Shown piece after piece: positions 7,615 to 16,268 of a DNA stretch of 64,000 nucleotides (position 1 is its first letter; every line of letters starts with the position of its first letter). The notes under the pieces were generated by a model. The model had not been told where the DNA came from and ran no database searches. It was given only the letters and a program-made list of their open reading frames with translations. The translations under genes were made by a program, and so were the position numbers. This DNA comes from JAGNZR01 sp051652785 (GTDB lineage: Bacteria > Fusobacteriota > Fusobacteriia > Fusobacteriales > Fusobacteriaceae). Location of the stretch: NCBI GenBank assembly GCA_051652785.1, contig JBOFUX010000045.1:1-64000 (forward strand), read 5' to 3'.

Positions 7615-8622
7615 TTATTTATTTAATTTTATTTTTTTTAATTTTTGAATAATTTCAGGTATAACTTTATTTACGTCAGCTACAATTCCTAAGTCTGCAG
7701 TTAAAAATATTGGTGCAAACTTATCTTTATTAACAGCTATTATATAATCGGATTCCTCCATCCCAGTTATGTGCTGAATAGCTCCAGAAATTCCAAATGC
7801 AAAATAAACTTCTGGTCTTACTGTTTTCCCTGTTTGCCCAACCTGTCTATCATGTGCTATCCAACCTGCATCAACTGCAGCTCTTGAAGCGGAAACTATT
7901 GCTTTCATTTCTCCAGCTAACTCATTTAATTTTGCAAAATTTTCTTCTGTTCCTAGTCCTCTTCCACCTGAAACCAATATATTAGATTCTGTTATATCAA
8001 CTTTCTTTTTTTCTTCTTTTACTATTTTTAATAATTTTACTTTAAATTTTGATTTATCAAAAATCATAGAAAAATTTTCTATTTCACCTATTTTCCCTTC
8101 TTTTTTTTCTAATTTTTTCATAACACCAGGTCTCACTGTTGACATTTGCGGTCTATGATCTGGGCATATTATTGTTGCCATTAAATTTCCACCAAAAGCA
8201 GGTCTGGTCATAAGAAGTTCTTTATTTTCTCCTATTTCAAGAGAAGTACAATCAGCAGTTAATCCCGTTTCTAATCTTGAAGATATTCTTGGTCCTAAAT
8301 CTCTTCCTAAAGTAGTTGCTCCTATTAGAAGTATTTCTGGCATTTTTAATTTTATTATAGAAAAAAAAGCTTGTGTATAAGCTTCTGTGTCATAATTTTC
8401 AAGTTCAGGGGCATCTATCATAATAACTTTATCTGCACCATTTTCAATTAATTCTTTTGCCAACTCTTTAATATTAAAACCTAAAAGTACAGCTGTCACT
8501 TTTTCATTTAATGATTTTGCTAATTCAGAAGCTTTCCCTATTAGTTCAAAAGCTACATTTTCTATTTTTTGATCTCTTTGTTCAGCAAAAAGAAATACTC
8601 CTTTATAATCATTTAAATTCAT
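7615..8622 (-). CDS. etfA: Electron transfer flavoprotein, alpha subunit
   Basis: A 335-residue alpha subunit. The C-terminal FAD-binding domain is clear: SGGRGLGTEENF near 215, AAVDAGW near 245, RQVGQTGKTVRPEVYFAFGISGAIQH near 260-285. With EtfB it carries electrons to or from the acyl-CoA dehydrogenase encoded next to it. In clostridia the Bcd/Etf complex bifurcates electrons from NADH to crotonyl-CoA and ferredoxin; that activity is inferred here from context. The terminator at 7606-7550 follows at once. Confidence 0.93.
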   Translation of the reverse strand: MNLNDYKGVFLFAEQRDQKIENVAFELIGKASELAKSLNEKVTAVLLGFNIKELAKELIENGADKVIMIDAPELENYDTEAYTQAFFSIIKLKMPEILLIGATTLGRDLGPRISSRLETGLTADCTSLEIGENKELLMTRPAFGGNLMATIICPDHRPQMSTVRPGVMKKLEKKEGKIGEIENFSMIFDKSKFKVKLLKIVKEEKKKVDITESNILVSGGRGLGTEENFAKLNELAGEMKAIVSASRAAVDAGWIAHDRQVGQTGKTVRPEVYFAFGISGAIQHITGMEESDYIIAVNKDKFAPIFLTADLGIVADVNKVIPEIIQKLKKIKLNK

Positions 8623-8649
8623 GGTATCTATCTCCCTATTTTAAGATTT

Positions 8650-9432
8650 TTAAATAATAAATTTTTCTTTAAGTTTGTCTACTATTAATCTTGCCGCTTC
8701 TCTAGGATCTGCTTCATGAATTTTTCCTGCTTGTTTAGCCCCTTTAGTAAAAGACTTCTTAACTTTTGTAGGTGAACCTTTTAAACCTAATTTAGTTTCA
8801 TCAACAGTAATTTTACTTGTATCCCATATTTCAACTTCTCTTGAAAAAGCACTTACTATTCCACTAACGTGCATATATCTTGGTTTATTCGCTTCTGCAA
8901 GAACTGTTATAAGACCAGGTGTTGGCATCTCTAGTAAATAATACCCATCTTCTACAGCTCTTTTTACTATAAAAGTATCTTTTCCGTTATATGTAATTTC
9001 CTTTGCATAAGAAACTTGTGGTATATCTAAAAACTCAGCAATTTGTGGACCTACTTGAGCGGTGTCTCCATCAATAGCTTGTCTTCCTGCTATAATTAAA
9101 TCAAATTTTAATTCTCTAATTGCCGCTGATATTGCATGAGAAGTTGCTAAAGTATCTGCTCCTGCAAATTTTTTATCTGTTAATAATATTGCTCTATCAA
9201 CCCCCATAGCTATAGCCTCTCTAAGTGCTAAATCAGCTTGAGGTGGTCCCATTGTAATAACTGTAATATGTGCACCGTATTCATCTTTCAATTTTAATGC
9301 TTCTTCTAACCCCGCTTTATCATCTGGATTAATTATACTTGGTACACCTTCTCTAATCAAGGTTCCAGTTTTAGGATCTAATCTTATTTCCGCTGTATCT
9401 GGAACTTGTTTCATACACACCACTATGTTCAT
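8650..9432 (-). CDS. etfB: Electron transfer flavoprotein, beta subunit
   Basis: A 260-residue beta subunit starting NIVVCMKQVPDT, as is typical of the clostridial type. The nucleotide-binding segment AGRQAIDGDTAQVGPQ (about 124-139) is the form seen in Etf that binds a second FAD and can bifurcate electrons, while mitochondrial-type Etf binds AMP there. That inference is from known families. It lies between bcd and etfA with short gaps and has TAGGAGG before the start. Confidence 0.93.
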   Translation of the reverse strand: MNIVVCMKQVPDTAEIRLDPKTGTLIREGVPSIINPDDKAGLEEALKLKDEYGAHITVITMGPPQADLALREAIAMGVDRAILLTDKKFAGADTLATSHAISAAIRELKFDLIIAGRQAIDGDTAQVGPQIAEFLDIPQVSYAKEITYNGKDTFIVKRAVEDGYYLLEMPTPGLITVLAEANKPRYMHVSGIVSAFSREVEIWDTSKITVDETKLGLKGSPTKVKKSFTKGAKQAGKIHEADPREAARLIVDKLKEKFII

Positions 9433-9461
9433 CTTATACTCCTCCTAAAAAGATTTCAATC

Positions 9462-10607
9462 TTATTTCATTATATTTGCTGAAATTACCATTTTTTGGAC
9501 TTCTGAAGTCCCTTCATAAATTTCAGTTATTTTTGCATCTCTCATCATTCTTTCTACAGGATATTCTCTAGTATATCCATATCCACCGTGTAACTGAACT
9601 GCTTTTACAGTTATTTCCATTGCAACTTCTGAGGCAAAAAGTTTAGCTGTTGCAGCTTCTAAAGAATAAGGTTGTTTATTCATCTTTTTCCATGCTGCTC
9701 TATATACAAGTAATTTTGACGCCTCTACTTTTGTAAACATATCTGCTATTTGGAACTGGGTATTTTGAAATTTTCCAATAGATTTACCAAATTGTTTTCT
9801 TTCATCAACATATTTTATAGTTTCTTCTAATGCTCCTCCAGCTATTCCTAAAGCTTGAGCAGCTATTCCAATTCTTCCACCATCAAGAGTCATCATTGCA
9901 ATTTTAAATCCTCTTCCCACTGCACCTAAAAGATTTTCTTTCGGTATTCTACAATCTTCAAATATTAATTCACAAGTTGAAGAACCTCTTATTCCTAATT
10001 TTTTTTCTTTTTTTCCAACTGAAAATCCTTTAGTTCCATTTTCAACTATAAAAGTTGATATTCCTTTTAATCCTTGTGACTTATCTGTCATGGCAAATAT
10101 AATATAAACATGAGCATAACCTGCATTTGTAATAAATATTTTAGAACCATTTAAAATCCACTCATTTGTTTCTTCACAAAAATTTGCAAAAGTCTGTTGT
10201 CCTGCAGCATCTGTTCCTGCTCCTGCTTCTGTTAAACCAAAAGCTCCTAACCATTCTCCAGTTGCCATTTTAGGTAGATACTTTTGTTTTTGTTCCTCTG
10301 TTCCAAACTCTAAAATTGGAGCAACACCAAGTGAAGCATGAGCTGATAAAATAACTCCAGTAGTTCCACAAACTTTTGATAACTCTTCCACTGCCATTGT
10401 ATACATTATTTGATCTCCACTTGTTCCACCATATTCAGTGGGAATATTTATTCCAAATAATCCTATTTTCGACATTTTTTTTATAGTTTCTGCAGGAAAT
10501 CTTTCTTCTTCATCAATTTCTGAAGCTAAAGGTTTTACTTCCTTTTCAGCAAATGTAGTTATCATCTGTTTAAATAGCTCTTGAGATTTTGTTAATGTAA
10601 AATCCAT
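9462..10607 (-). CDS. bcd: Short-chain acyl-CoA dehydrogenase, probably butyryl-CoA dehydrogenase
   Basis: A 381-residue FAD enzyme that reduces crotonyl-CoA to butyryl-CoA in fermentation. The catalytic base is Glu365 in EIYEGTSEVQ, the position used by short-chain members. The signatures GAFGLTEAGAGTDA (about 136) and the flavin-binding FITNAG (about 168) are present, and QLHGGYGYTREYPVER stands before the active-site loop. Position beside etfBA and CoA-transferase/thiolase genes supports the butyryl-CoA assignment. Substrate length is inferred from that context. Confidence 0.92.
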   Translation of the reverse strand: MDFTLTKSQELFKQMITTFAEKEVKPLASEIDEEERFPAETIKKMSKIGLFGINIPTEYGGTSGDQIMYTMAVEELSKVCGTTGVILSAHASLGVAPILEFGTEEQKQKYLPKMATGEWLGAFGLTEAGAGTDAAGQQTFANFCEETNEWILNGSKIFITNAGYAHVYIIFAMTDKSQGLKGISTFIVENGTKGFSVGKKEKKLGIRGSSTCELIFEDCRIPKENLLGAVGRGFKIAMMTLDGGRIGIAAQALGIAGGALEETIKYVDERKQFGKSIGKFQNTQFQIADMFTKVEASKLLVYRAAWKKMNKQPYSLEAATAKLFASEVAMEITVKAVQLHGGYGYTREYPVERMMRDAKITEIYEGTSEVQKMVISANIMK

Positions 10608-10643
10608 TTTTTCCTCCTAATTATTAAATTTTTATTTTTATTT

Positions 10644-11051
10644 TTATTTTTTTTGTAAAAGCGTAGCTTTTCCTGATATTACAACTTTTCCATCTTGATT
10701 TATACAAGTTGTACTTACAATTACTCTATTTTTTTCTGAAACTAGTTCAACAATCTCAACTTTTGCTGTAATTGTATCACCTAAAAATACTGGTGCCATA
10801 AATTTTAATTCTTGCCCCATATAAATAGCTCCCTCTCCTGGAAGTTTAGTTCCTAAAACAGCAGAAATCAATCCTGTTACTAATATCCCATGTGCAATTC
10901 TTTTTTTAAACATAGTTTTAGAGGCATATTCTTCATCTAAATGTACAGGATTTCTATCCATACTAATCTCTGCAAACAAATCCACGTCTCTTGCTGTAAT
11001 TGTTTTAGTTATAGAATCATTCATCCCTATTTTTAATTCTAAAAATTTCAT
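10644..11051 (-). CDS. MaoC-family (R)-specific enoyl-CoA hydratase
   Basis: A 135-residue single hot-dog domain of the PhaJ type. The hydratase 2 signature is seen: DVDLFAEISMDRNPVHLDEEYA with the catalytic Asp/His pair in D-x-N-P-x-H, followed by RIAHGILVTGLISAVLG. Such enzymes add water to crotonyl-CoA to give (R)-3-hydroxybutyryl-CoA, or do the reverse. It is the first gene of the bcd-etf transcript. No 3-hydroxybutyryl-CoA dehydrogenase or crotonase is found in the window, so the direction of use is open. Symbol phaJ would fit by family. Confidence 0.85.
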   Translation of the reverse strand: MKFLELKIGMNDSITKTITARDVDLFAEISMDRNPVHLDEEYASKTMFKKRIAHGILVTGLISAVLGTKLPGEGAIYMGQELKFMAPVFLGDTITAKVEIVELVSEKNRVIVSTTCINQDGKVVISGKATLLQKK

Positions 11052-11111
11052 TATTTTCCTCCAAATTTATATATTTTATAATATAAAATAATTTTATTTA
11101 AGTATACTTTT

Positions 11112-11140
11112 ATTTAACCATATGTATTATTAAAAGTCAA
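11112..11140 (-). promoter_or_regulatory. Promoter of the hydratase-bcd-etf operon
   Basis: On the minus strand TTGACT (11140-11135) and TTAAAT (11117-11112) are spaced by 17 bases, about 60 bases before the first gene's start codon. Confidence 0.5.
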
Positions 11141-11151
11141 TTGCTTTTAAC

Positions 11152-11166
11152 TTTACACACTGTAAA
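11152..11166. promoter_or_regulatory. Short dyad TTTACA-CAC-TGTAAA between divergent genes
   Basis: A 6-bp perfect inverted repeat with a 3-base centre lies just upstream of the minus-strand -35 box. It could be a regulator site for the butyrate operon or the SulP gene. It is short enough to be chance in this AT-rich sequence. Confidence 0.3.
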
Positions 11167-11285
11167 AATACATTGATATAACATAACAAATAAGTTTAAT
11201 TAATGCTTAATTTAATAATATAAAAACAATTTATTTTATTAAGGAAATATGATAATATTCTTTAGAGTAAAAAAATGGAGGCTTT

Positions 11286-12785
11286 ATGAAATTAATAAAA
11301 TTTAAAAATTTAAAAAATGATGTTTTAGCTGGAGTAACAACATCTCTTGCTATGGTTCCTGAATCAGTAGCATTTGCTTTTGTAGCAGGATTATCTCCTA
11401 TTGTAGGATTACATTCTTCTTTTGTAATCGGAGTTGTTGCTGCTTTATTTGGAGGGCGTCCAGGAATGATTTCAGGAGCCGCTGGATCTCTAGCTGTTGT
11501 ATTTGCATCTCTCATCTTAAAACATGGAGTTGAGTATCTTTTTGCAACTGTAGTTTTAATGGGAATTATTCAACTTTTAATTGGATTTTTTAAATGGGGT
11601 AAATTTTCAAGAATGATTCCTCATCCTGTAATGCTCGGTTTTGTAAATGGATTAGCTATAGTTATTTTTATAGCACAATTAAACCAATTCAAAGTAAAAG
11701 ATACTTTGAATAACTTAAACTGGATGCAAGGTTCTCAACTTTTTGTAATGATAGGTTTAGTTTTAATTACAATGTTAATAACTCACTATCTACCAAAATT
11801 TACAAAAGCAATCCCCTCTTCTTTAGTGGCTATTATTTTTACAACAATACTTTCATATCTTATTATTAAATTGGGGATAGACATACCAAATGTTAAAGAT
11901 TTTACTGGTGAAGCTTTAGCGGCAGGATTACCTAAATTTCATATTCCAAATCTTCCTATAAATTTTGAAACGTTAAAGATAATATTTTCTTATGCCACGA
12001 TAGGAACACTTGTTGGTTTAATTGAATCACTATTAACATTGTCTTTAGTTGATGATTTAACAAATACTAGGGGAAGTAGTAATAGAGAGTGTGTAGGACA
12101 AGGAGTCGCTAATTTAGTAAATGGATTTTTCAGCGGTACTGGTGGGTGCGCCATGATTGGACAATCTGTAATCAATGTTACTTCTGGGGGAAGAGGTCGA
12201 GTTTCTGGAGTTACTATGGGGCTATCACTTTTAGTTTTTGTTCTTTTTGGATCAAAAGTAATAGAAATTATTCCTTTAGCTGCACTTGTTGGTGTTATGT
12301 TTATTGTTGTTATTGAAACTTTTGCTTGGAGTTCAATTAAACTCATGAAGAGAATTCCAAAAAAAGATGCCCTTGTAATAGTTATCGTAACTTTAGTTAC
12401 AGTTTTTGAAGATTTAGCTGTTGCTGTTATTTTAGGAATTATTATCTCATCTTTAATTTTTGCTTGGGAAAAAGGAAAAAGAATCTCTGCAACTGTTAAA
12501 TTAATAGACGGCATTAAATACTACAAACTTGACGGACCTCTATTCTTTGGTTCAGCAACTTATTTTAAAGAAATTTTTGACATAAAAAATGATTCTGAAA
12601 AAGTGATCATTGACTTTGAAAACTCAAATATTAGGGACCACTCAGCTATTGAAGCATTAAATTCTTTAACTGAAAAATATCTACAAAATGGCAAAACATT
12701 ATATTTAATTAATTTAAATTCTGAGTCTAAATTAATTTTAAAAAATGCTGAAAATTGTATAAAAATTAATTTTGAAAATAAATAA
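11286..12785 (+). CDS. SulP family anion transporter with C-terminal STAS domain
   Basis: A 499-residue inner-membrane protein. About 390 residues form the hydrophobic SulP core, beginning with the conserved DVLAGVTTSLAMVPESVAFAF region, of the SLC26 fold. The last 85 residues or so form a STAS domain with the conserved DHSA motif (IRDHSAIEAL). Substrates in this family include sulfate, bicarbonate and other anions, and the sequence does not decide among them. The gene stands alone, diverges from the butyrate operon, and shares a bidirectional terminator with cobA. GGAGG precedes the ATG. Confidence 0.9.
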   Translation: MKLIKFKNLKNDVLAGVTTSLAMVPESVAFAFVAGLSPIVGLHSSFVIGVVAALFGGRPGMISGAAGSLAVVFASLILKHGVEYLFATVVLMGIIQLLIGFFKWGKFSRMIPHPVMLGFVNGLAIVIFIAQLNQFKVKDTLNNLNWMQGSQLFVMIGLVLITMLITHYLPKFTKAIPSSLVAIIFTTILSYLIIKLGIDIPNVKDFTGEALAAGLPKFHIPNLPINFETLKIIFSYATIGTLVGLIESLLTLSLVDDLTNTRGSSNRECVGQGVANLVNGFFSGTGGCAMIGQSVINVTSGGRGRVSGVTMGLSLLVFVLFGSKVIEIIPLAALVGVMFIVVIETFAWSSIKLMKRIPKKDALVIVIVTLVTVFEDLAVAVILGIIISSLIFAWEKGKRISATVKLIDGIKYYKLDGPLFFGSATYFKEIFDIKNDSEKVIIDFENSNIRDHSAIEALNSLTEKYLQNGKTLYLINLNSESKLILKNAENCIKINFENK

Positions 12786-12797
12786 AGATTTAACACT

Positions 12798-12842
12798 AAA
12801 AAAGAGGGAAAATAGTTAATATACTATCACCCCTCTTTTTTC
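12798..12842. terminator. Bidirectional terminator between sulP and the cobalamin operon
   Basis: AAAAAAGAGGG and CCCTCTTTTTT form an 11-bp stem with A and T tails on the two sides. It can end the SulP transcript (plus) and the long cobalamin operon (minus). Confidence 0.85.
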
Positions 12843-13589
12843 TTATATCATTCCTAAAAATTTAAATTCTTCTCTGAAATTTACAACATCACCTATAATT
12901 ATTATTGCAGGGGATACTATTTTCTCTTTCATAGCTATTTCAGCTATAGTTTCTATTGTTCCTACATTAACTCTTTGATTTTCTGTTGCTCCTTTTTCTA
13001 TTACAGCTACTGGAGTATCAATATTTTTTCCAAATTTAGCAAGACTAGACATTATACTCTTTATATTTTTTATTCCCATTAAAAATACAATTGTCCCATC
13101 TAATTTAGCTATAACTTCAAAGTCTAATTCTTTTCTGTCATCTGCTAGATGTCCTGTAAATACATGGAAAGAGTTAGAAACTCCTCTGTGAGTTACAGGA
13201 ATACCAGCGTACTGTGGAACTGCAATACAAGAACTCACTCCTGGAACTAATTCAAAAAGAATCCCATGTTTATTTAAAGCTTGAATTTCCTCTCCCCCAC
13301 GACCAAAAACAAAGGAATCACCACCTTTTACTCTCGCTACATTTTTTCCTTCTAGAGCTTTTTTTACAATGGTTTCATTAATTTCTTTTTGAAGAAGACC
13401 ACCACCAATACTTTCTTTTCCTAGGTATACAAGTTCTGCTGTAGATTTTGCAAATTCAAGTATTCTATCATCTATTAGTCTATCATAAACAATACAATCT
13501 GCCTGTTCTATTAATTCTTTTCCCCTAAGTGTTAAAAGTCCAATATTACTAGGACCTGCTCCTATAAAATATACTTTTCCTTTATTCAT
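12843..13589 (-). CDS. cobA: Uroporphyrinogen-III C-methyltransferase
   Basis: A 248-residue SAM-dependent methyltransferase making precorrin-2 from uroporphyrinogen III, the branch point to siroheme and cobalamin. Seen motifs are GKVYFIGAGPSNIGLLTLRG at the start, the VYDRLIDDRIL segment near 35, and ARVKGGDSFVFGRGGEE near 82-98. The usual GxGPGD is here GAGPSN, an unusual but not disabling change. No HemD domain is fused to it, although fusions occur in relatives. It overlaps hemC by 8 bases and is the last gene of the operon. Confidence 0.92.
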   Translation of the reverse strand: MNKGKVYFIGAGPSNIGLLTLRGKELIEQADCIVYDRLIDDRILEFAKSTAELVYLGKESIGGGLLQKEINETIVKKALEGKNVARVKGGDSFVFGRGGEEIQALNKHGILFELVPGVSSCIAVPQYAGIPVTHRGVSNSFHVFTGHLADDRKELDFEVIAKLDGTIVFLMGIKNIKSIMSSLAKFGKNIDTPVAVIEKGATENQRVNVGTIETIAEIAMKEKIVSPAIIIIGDVVNFREEFKFLGMI

Positions 13590-14478
13590 TTATTTTCTCC
13601 TTTATTTTACGGGCTAATTCACTAGCAAGCTTTAACCCCTCATTTATTTTTCCAACTACACTATCTTTATATTCTTTATCTTTATAGAAATAATTTCCAA
13701 TTAAAATAATCTCTCCATTTATTTCTTCAGCACTACAGCCCATAGGCGTATGACAGCCACCATCAAATATTCTAGAAAACTCTCTTTCTACTAAAACAAG
13801 ATTTTCAATTTTTTCATTATGAATAGTTTTTAAGATATTTTTAATCTCCTCATCTTTTTCTCTACACTGAATATATAAAGCACCTTGAGCTGGAGCAGGG
13901 ATAAAAATATTAGGTTGAAAATATTCTGTTATAGATTTTTCTAATCCAACTCTTTTAAGTCCTGCTGCCGCTAAAACAATAGCGTCATACTCTTGATTTT
14001 CAAGCTTTTTTAATCTTGTGTGAATATTTCCACGAATTTGTTTTATTTCTAAATCAGCTCTTAAATTCTTAATTCCCATAGTTCTTCTTAAAGAGCTTGT
14101 TCCGATTATACTCCCTTCTGGGAGATTCATAAAATTTATATTTTCTCTCGAAACTAAAACATCTCTATTATCTTCTCTTAGAGGAACTGCTCCACATATT
14201 AGCCCTTCTGGGGAAACACTAGGCATATCTTTCATAGAATGAACTGCAATATCTATTGTTCTATCCAACAATTCTTGCTCTATCTCTTTAGTAAAAAAAC
14301 TTTTAAGAGATTTATCACTATTATTCCAATTAGAAACTAAATCTTTATCTCCACTGGTTACAATAATTTTTATTTCACATTGTAAATCTAAATTTTTACT
14401 TTCTAATTCTTTTTTTATATACTCACTTTGAGCTACTGCTAATAAACTTCCTCTTGTCCCTATTATTAATTTCTTCAT
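13582..14478 (-). CDS. hemC: Porphobilinogen deaminase (hydroxymethylbilane synthase)
   Basis: A 298-residue enzyme joining four porphobilinogens to hydroxymethylbilane. It starts IIGTRGSLLAVAQSEYI and has AVHSMKDMP near 80, with the substrate-binding arginine region SLRR near 130. The dipyrromethane cofactor cysteine lies in IFDGGCHTPMGC near 240. It abuts hemA (stop and start adjacent) and overlaps cobA, so expression is coupled to the B12 operon. Confidence 0.95.
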   Translation of the reverse strand: MKKLIIGTRGSLLAVAQSEYIKKELESKNLDLQCEIKIIVTSGDKDLVSNWNNSDKSLKSFFTKEIEQELLDRTIDIAVHSMKDMPSVSPEGLICGAVPLREDNRDVLVSRENINFMNLPEGSIIGTSSLRRTMGIKNLRADLEIKQIRGNIHTRLKKLENQEYDAIVLAAAGLKRVGLEKSITEYFQPNIFIPAPAQGALYIQCREKDEEIKNILKTIHNEKIENLVLVEREFSRIFDGGCHTPMGCSAEEINGEIILIGNYFYKDKEYKDSVVGKINEGLKLASELARKIKEKINE

Positions 14479-15471
14479 TTATTTACCCTCTATATAATTT
14501 AATGACTTATTTACATTTTTCATTTGAGCATCTAATAAATAAGAATACTCCTCCAATAAACTCTCTCTATTTTCTATATTTTCATTATATATATTCCAAA
14601 TATCATTTAAATTATAAAGAGTTACATTTTCTCTTTCCCCTATTTCACTTTCAATATCTCGTGGTACTGCTAAATCTAAAAATAAATATTTTTTATTTTT
14701 ATCAAGTACAGTCATTTCTTTATTTTTTATTACATAGTGTGGAGCAGAGGTTATGCTTATAATTATATCATTTTTTACTATCTCTTCCTCTTTATCTGAA
14801 AAATCTATAAATTTACTGTTATATTTATCCATTATTTCAATTGTTTTATGAGTAGTTCTATTAGTTATAGATAATTTTTCATGACCCATTTTAGCCAGTA
14901 TTTTAAGTATCCCTTGTGCTAACTCCCCCACCCCTAAAATAAGAATTTTTTTATCCTTTATATCTCCAACTAAATACTTTAAAAAATTCACTGATATAGC
15001 TTCTAAAGAAAGAGCATTTTTACAAATATTACTCTCTGTTCTAAACATTTTTCCAAGAGCTATAGACTTATTAAAAACAATGTTAAGTATCTTTGAGCTA
15101 CATTTATTTTCTTGAGAATAAAAAAAAGCTTTTTTAGTTTGAGATAAAATTTGGTCCTCGCCTTTTATCACTGAATGAAATCCACAGACAACTTTAAACA
15201 AATAATAAACTGCTTCACTTCCTTTTTTATAAAAAATATTTTCAATCTCTGAAAATTCTTCAACAACTACTAATAAATCATCTTCCTTTTGTAGTTCAAT
15301 ATAAAATTCAACTCTCAAACACGTAGAAAGATTTATATATCCTTTTATTTTTTTAGTATCGTAAAGTTCTTGAATAACTTTTTCTGGATTAGCTTTTATA
15401 AAGTTTTCTCTCTCTTCCATGTTAACTTCTTTATGAGTTACTCCTAATACAATAAATTTATCCAATTGCAC
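14479..15471 (-). CDS. hemA: Glutamyl-tRNA reductase
   Basis: The protein reduces glutamyl-tRNA to glutamate-1-semialdehyde, the first step of C5 tetrapyrrole synthesis. With 330 residues it is shorter than the usual 410-430, mainly by lacking the full C-terminal dimerisation domain. The catalytic cysteine is in LSTCLRVEFY (family: STCNRTE). The segment IKGEDQILSQTKKAF and the NADPH-binding ILGVGELAQGILKIL follow. Location inside the cobalamin operon suggests that it serves corrin synthesis. hemL, hemB and hemD are not in the window. Confidence 0.92.
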   Translation of the reverse strand: MQLDKFIVLGVTHKEVNMEERENFIKANPEKVIQELYDTKKIKGYINLSTCLRVEFYIELQKEDDLLVVVEEFSEIENIFYKKGSEAVYYLFKVVCGFHSVIKGEDQILSQTKKAFFYSQENKCSSKILNIVFNKSIALGKMFRTESNICKNALSLEAISVNFLKYLVGDIKDKKILILGVGELAQGILKILAKMGHEKLSITNRTTHKTIEIMDKYNSKFIDFSDKEEEIVKNDIIISITSAPHYVIKNKEMTVLDKNKKYLFLDLAVPRDIESEIGERENVTLYNLNDIWNIYNENIENRESLLEEYSYLLDAQMKNVNKSLNYIEGK

Positions 15472-15512
15472 TTTATATCCCTCTCTTTATTTTTATACTA
15501 ATTTTAGTTATT

Positions 15513-16268
15513 TTATAATTTTTTTATTTCGTCATATAATTCTATCACAGAATCAAAAGTATAACCATAATTATTTGCATTAGGTTTATCTAAAAAAATC
15601 ATTTTACACTTAGTTTTGCTGCAAGCCTCTATTTTTTCTTTCTCTCCACCTGCTATTCCAGAATGCTTAGTTACAAAATACTTTATCTTATATTCTTCTA
15701 TTAAAGCCATATTCATTTTTTTTGAAAATGGTCCTTGAATAGCAACAATATTTTTTGCTAAAATATTTGAATCTCTACATTTTTTTAATACTTCTGCATC
15801 TGGAAGTATTCTAAAATAAATATTTTTTAAATTTTTTAAATTTTTAAATTCAGATACAGAATTTCCACCTAAAGTAACTAATATTTTCTCTTCTAAAGTT
15901 CCTAAAAATTCTATAAGAGAATTTAGTTCTTTAAAACTAATATGATTTTCATTGTTTTTATATATATTTTTTCTTTCATATCTCATATAATCAATATTTT
16001 TTTCCTTTGCTATCCTCACTGCATTTTTAGTAACTTCCACAGCATAAGGATGACTAAAATCTAATATTTTTTCAATTTTATTCTCATTAACAAATATTTC
16101 CATCTCTTCATAAGTCATTTTTCCAACTAAAATATTAATTTTATATTCTTCTAAAAGTTTCCCTCCATATTCAGTAGCAACAGTTACGATAGTTTTATCT
16201 AGTAACTGTTTTTCCAAAAGTTCTATAAAATCTCTTGAATCCTTTGTGCCACCTACTATCCAAATCAT
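15513..16268 (-). CDS. cbiJ: Cobalt-precorrin-6A reductase
   Basis: A 251-residue NAD(P)H-dependent reductase of the CbiJ/CobK family. It begins with IWIVGGTKDSRDFIELL, a nucleotide-binding start typical of the family, and has HPYAVEVTKNA near 80 and a C-terminal KHSGIAGGEKEKIEAC segment. It overlaps cbiH by 4 bases (ATGA). It reduces the macrocycle of cobalt-precorrin-6A between the CbiD and CbiE/CbiT steps. Confidence 0.9.
   Translation of the reverse strand: MIWIVGGTKDSRDFIELLEKQLLDKTIVTVATEYGGKLLEEYKINILVGKMTYEEMEIFVNENKIEKILDFSHPYAVEVTKNAVRIAKEKNIDYMRYERKNIYKNNENHISFKELNSLIEFLGTLEEKILVTLGGNSVSEFKNLKNLKNIYFRILPDAEVLKKCRDSNILAKNIVAIQGPFSKKMNMALIEEYKIKYFVTKHSGIAGGEKEKIEACSKTKCKMIFLDKPNANNYGYTFDSVIELYDEIKKL

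Noticed and set aside
11990..12514. Minus-strand open frame inside the SulP gene
   Set aside because: Antisense shadow; the plus-strand protein has clear family motifs throughout.
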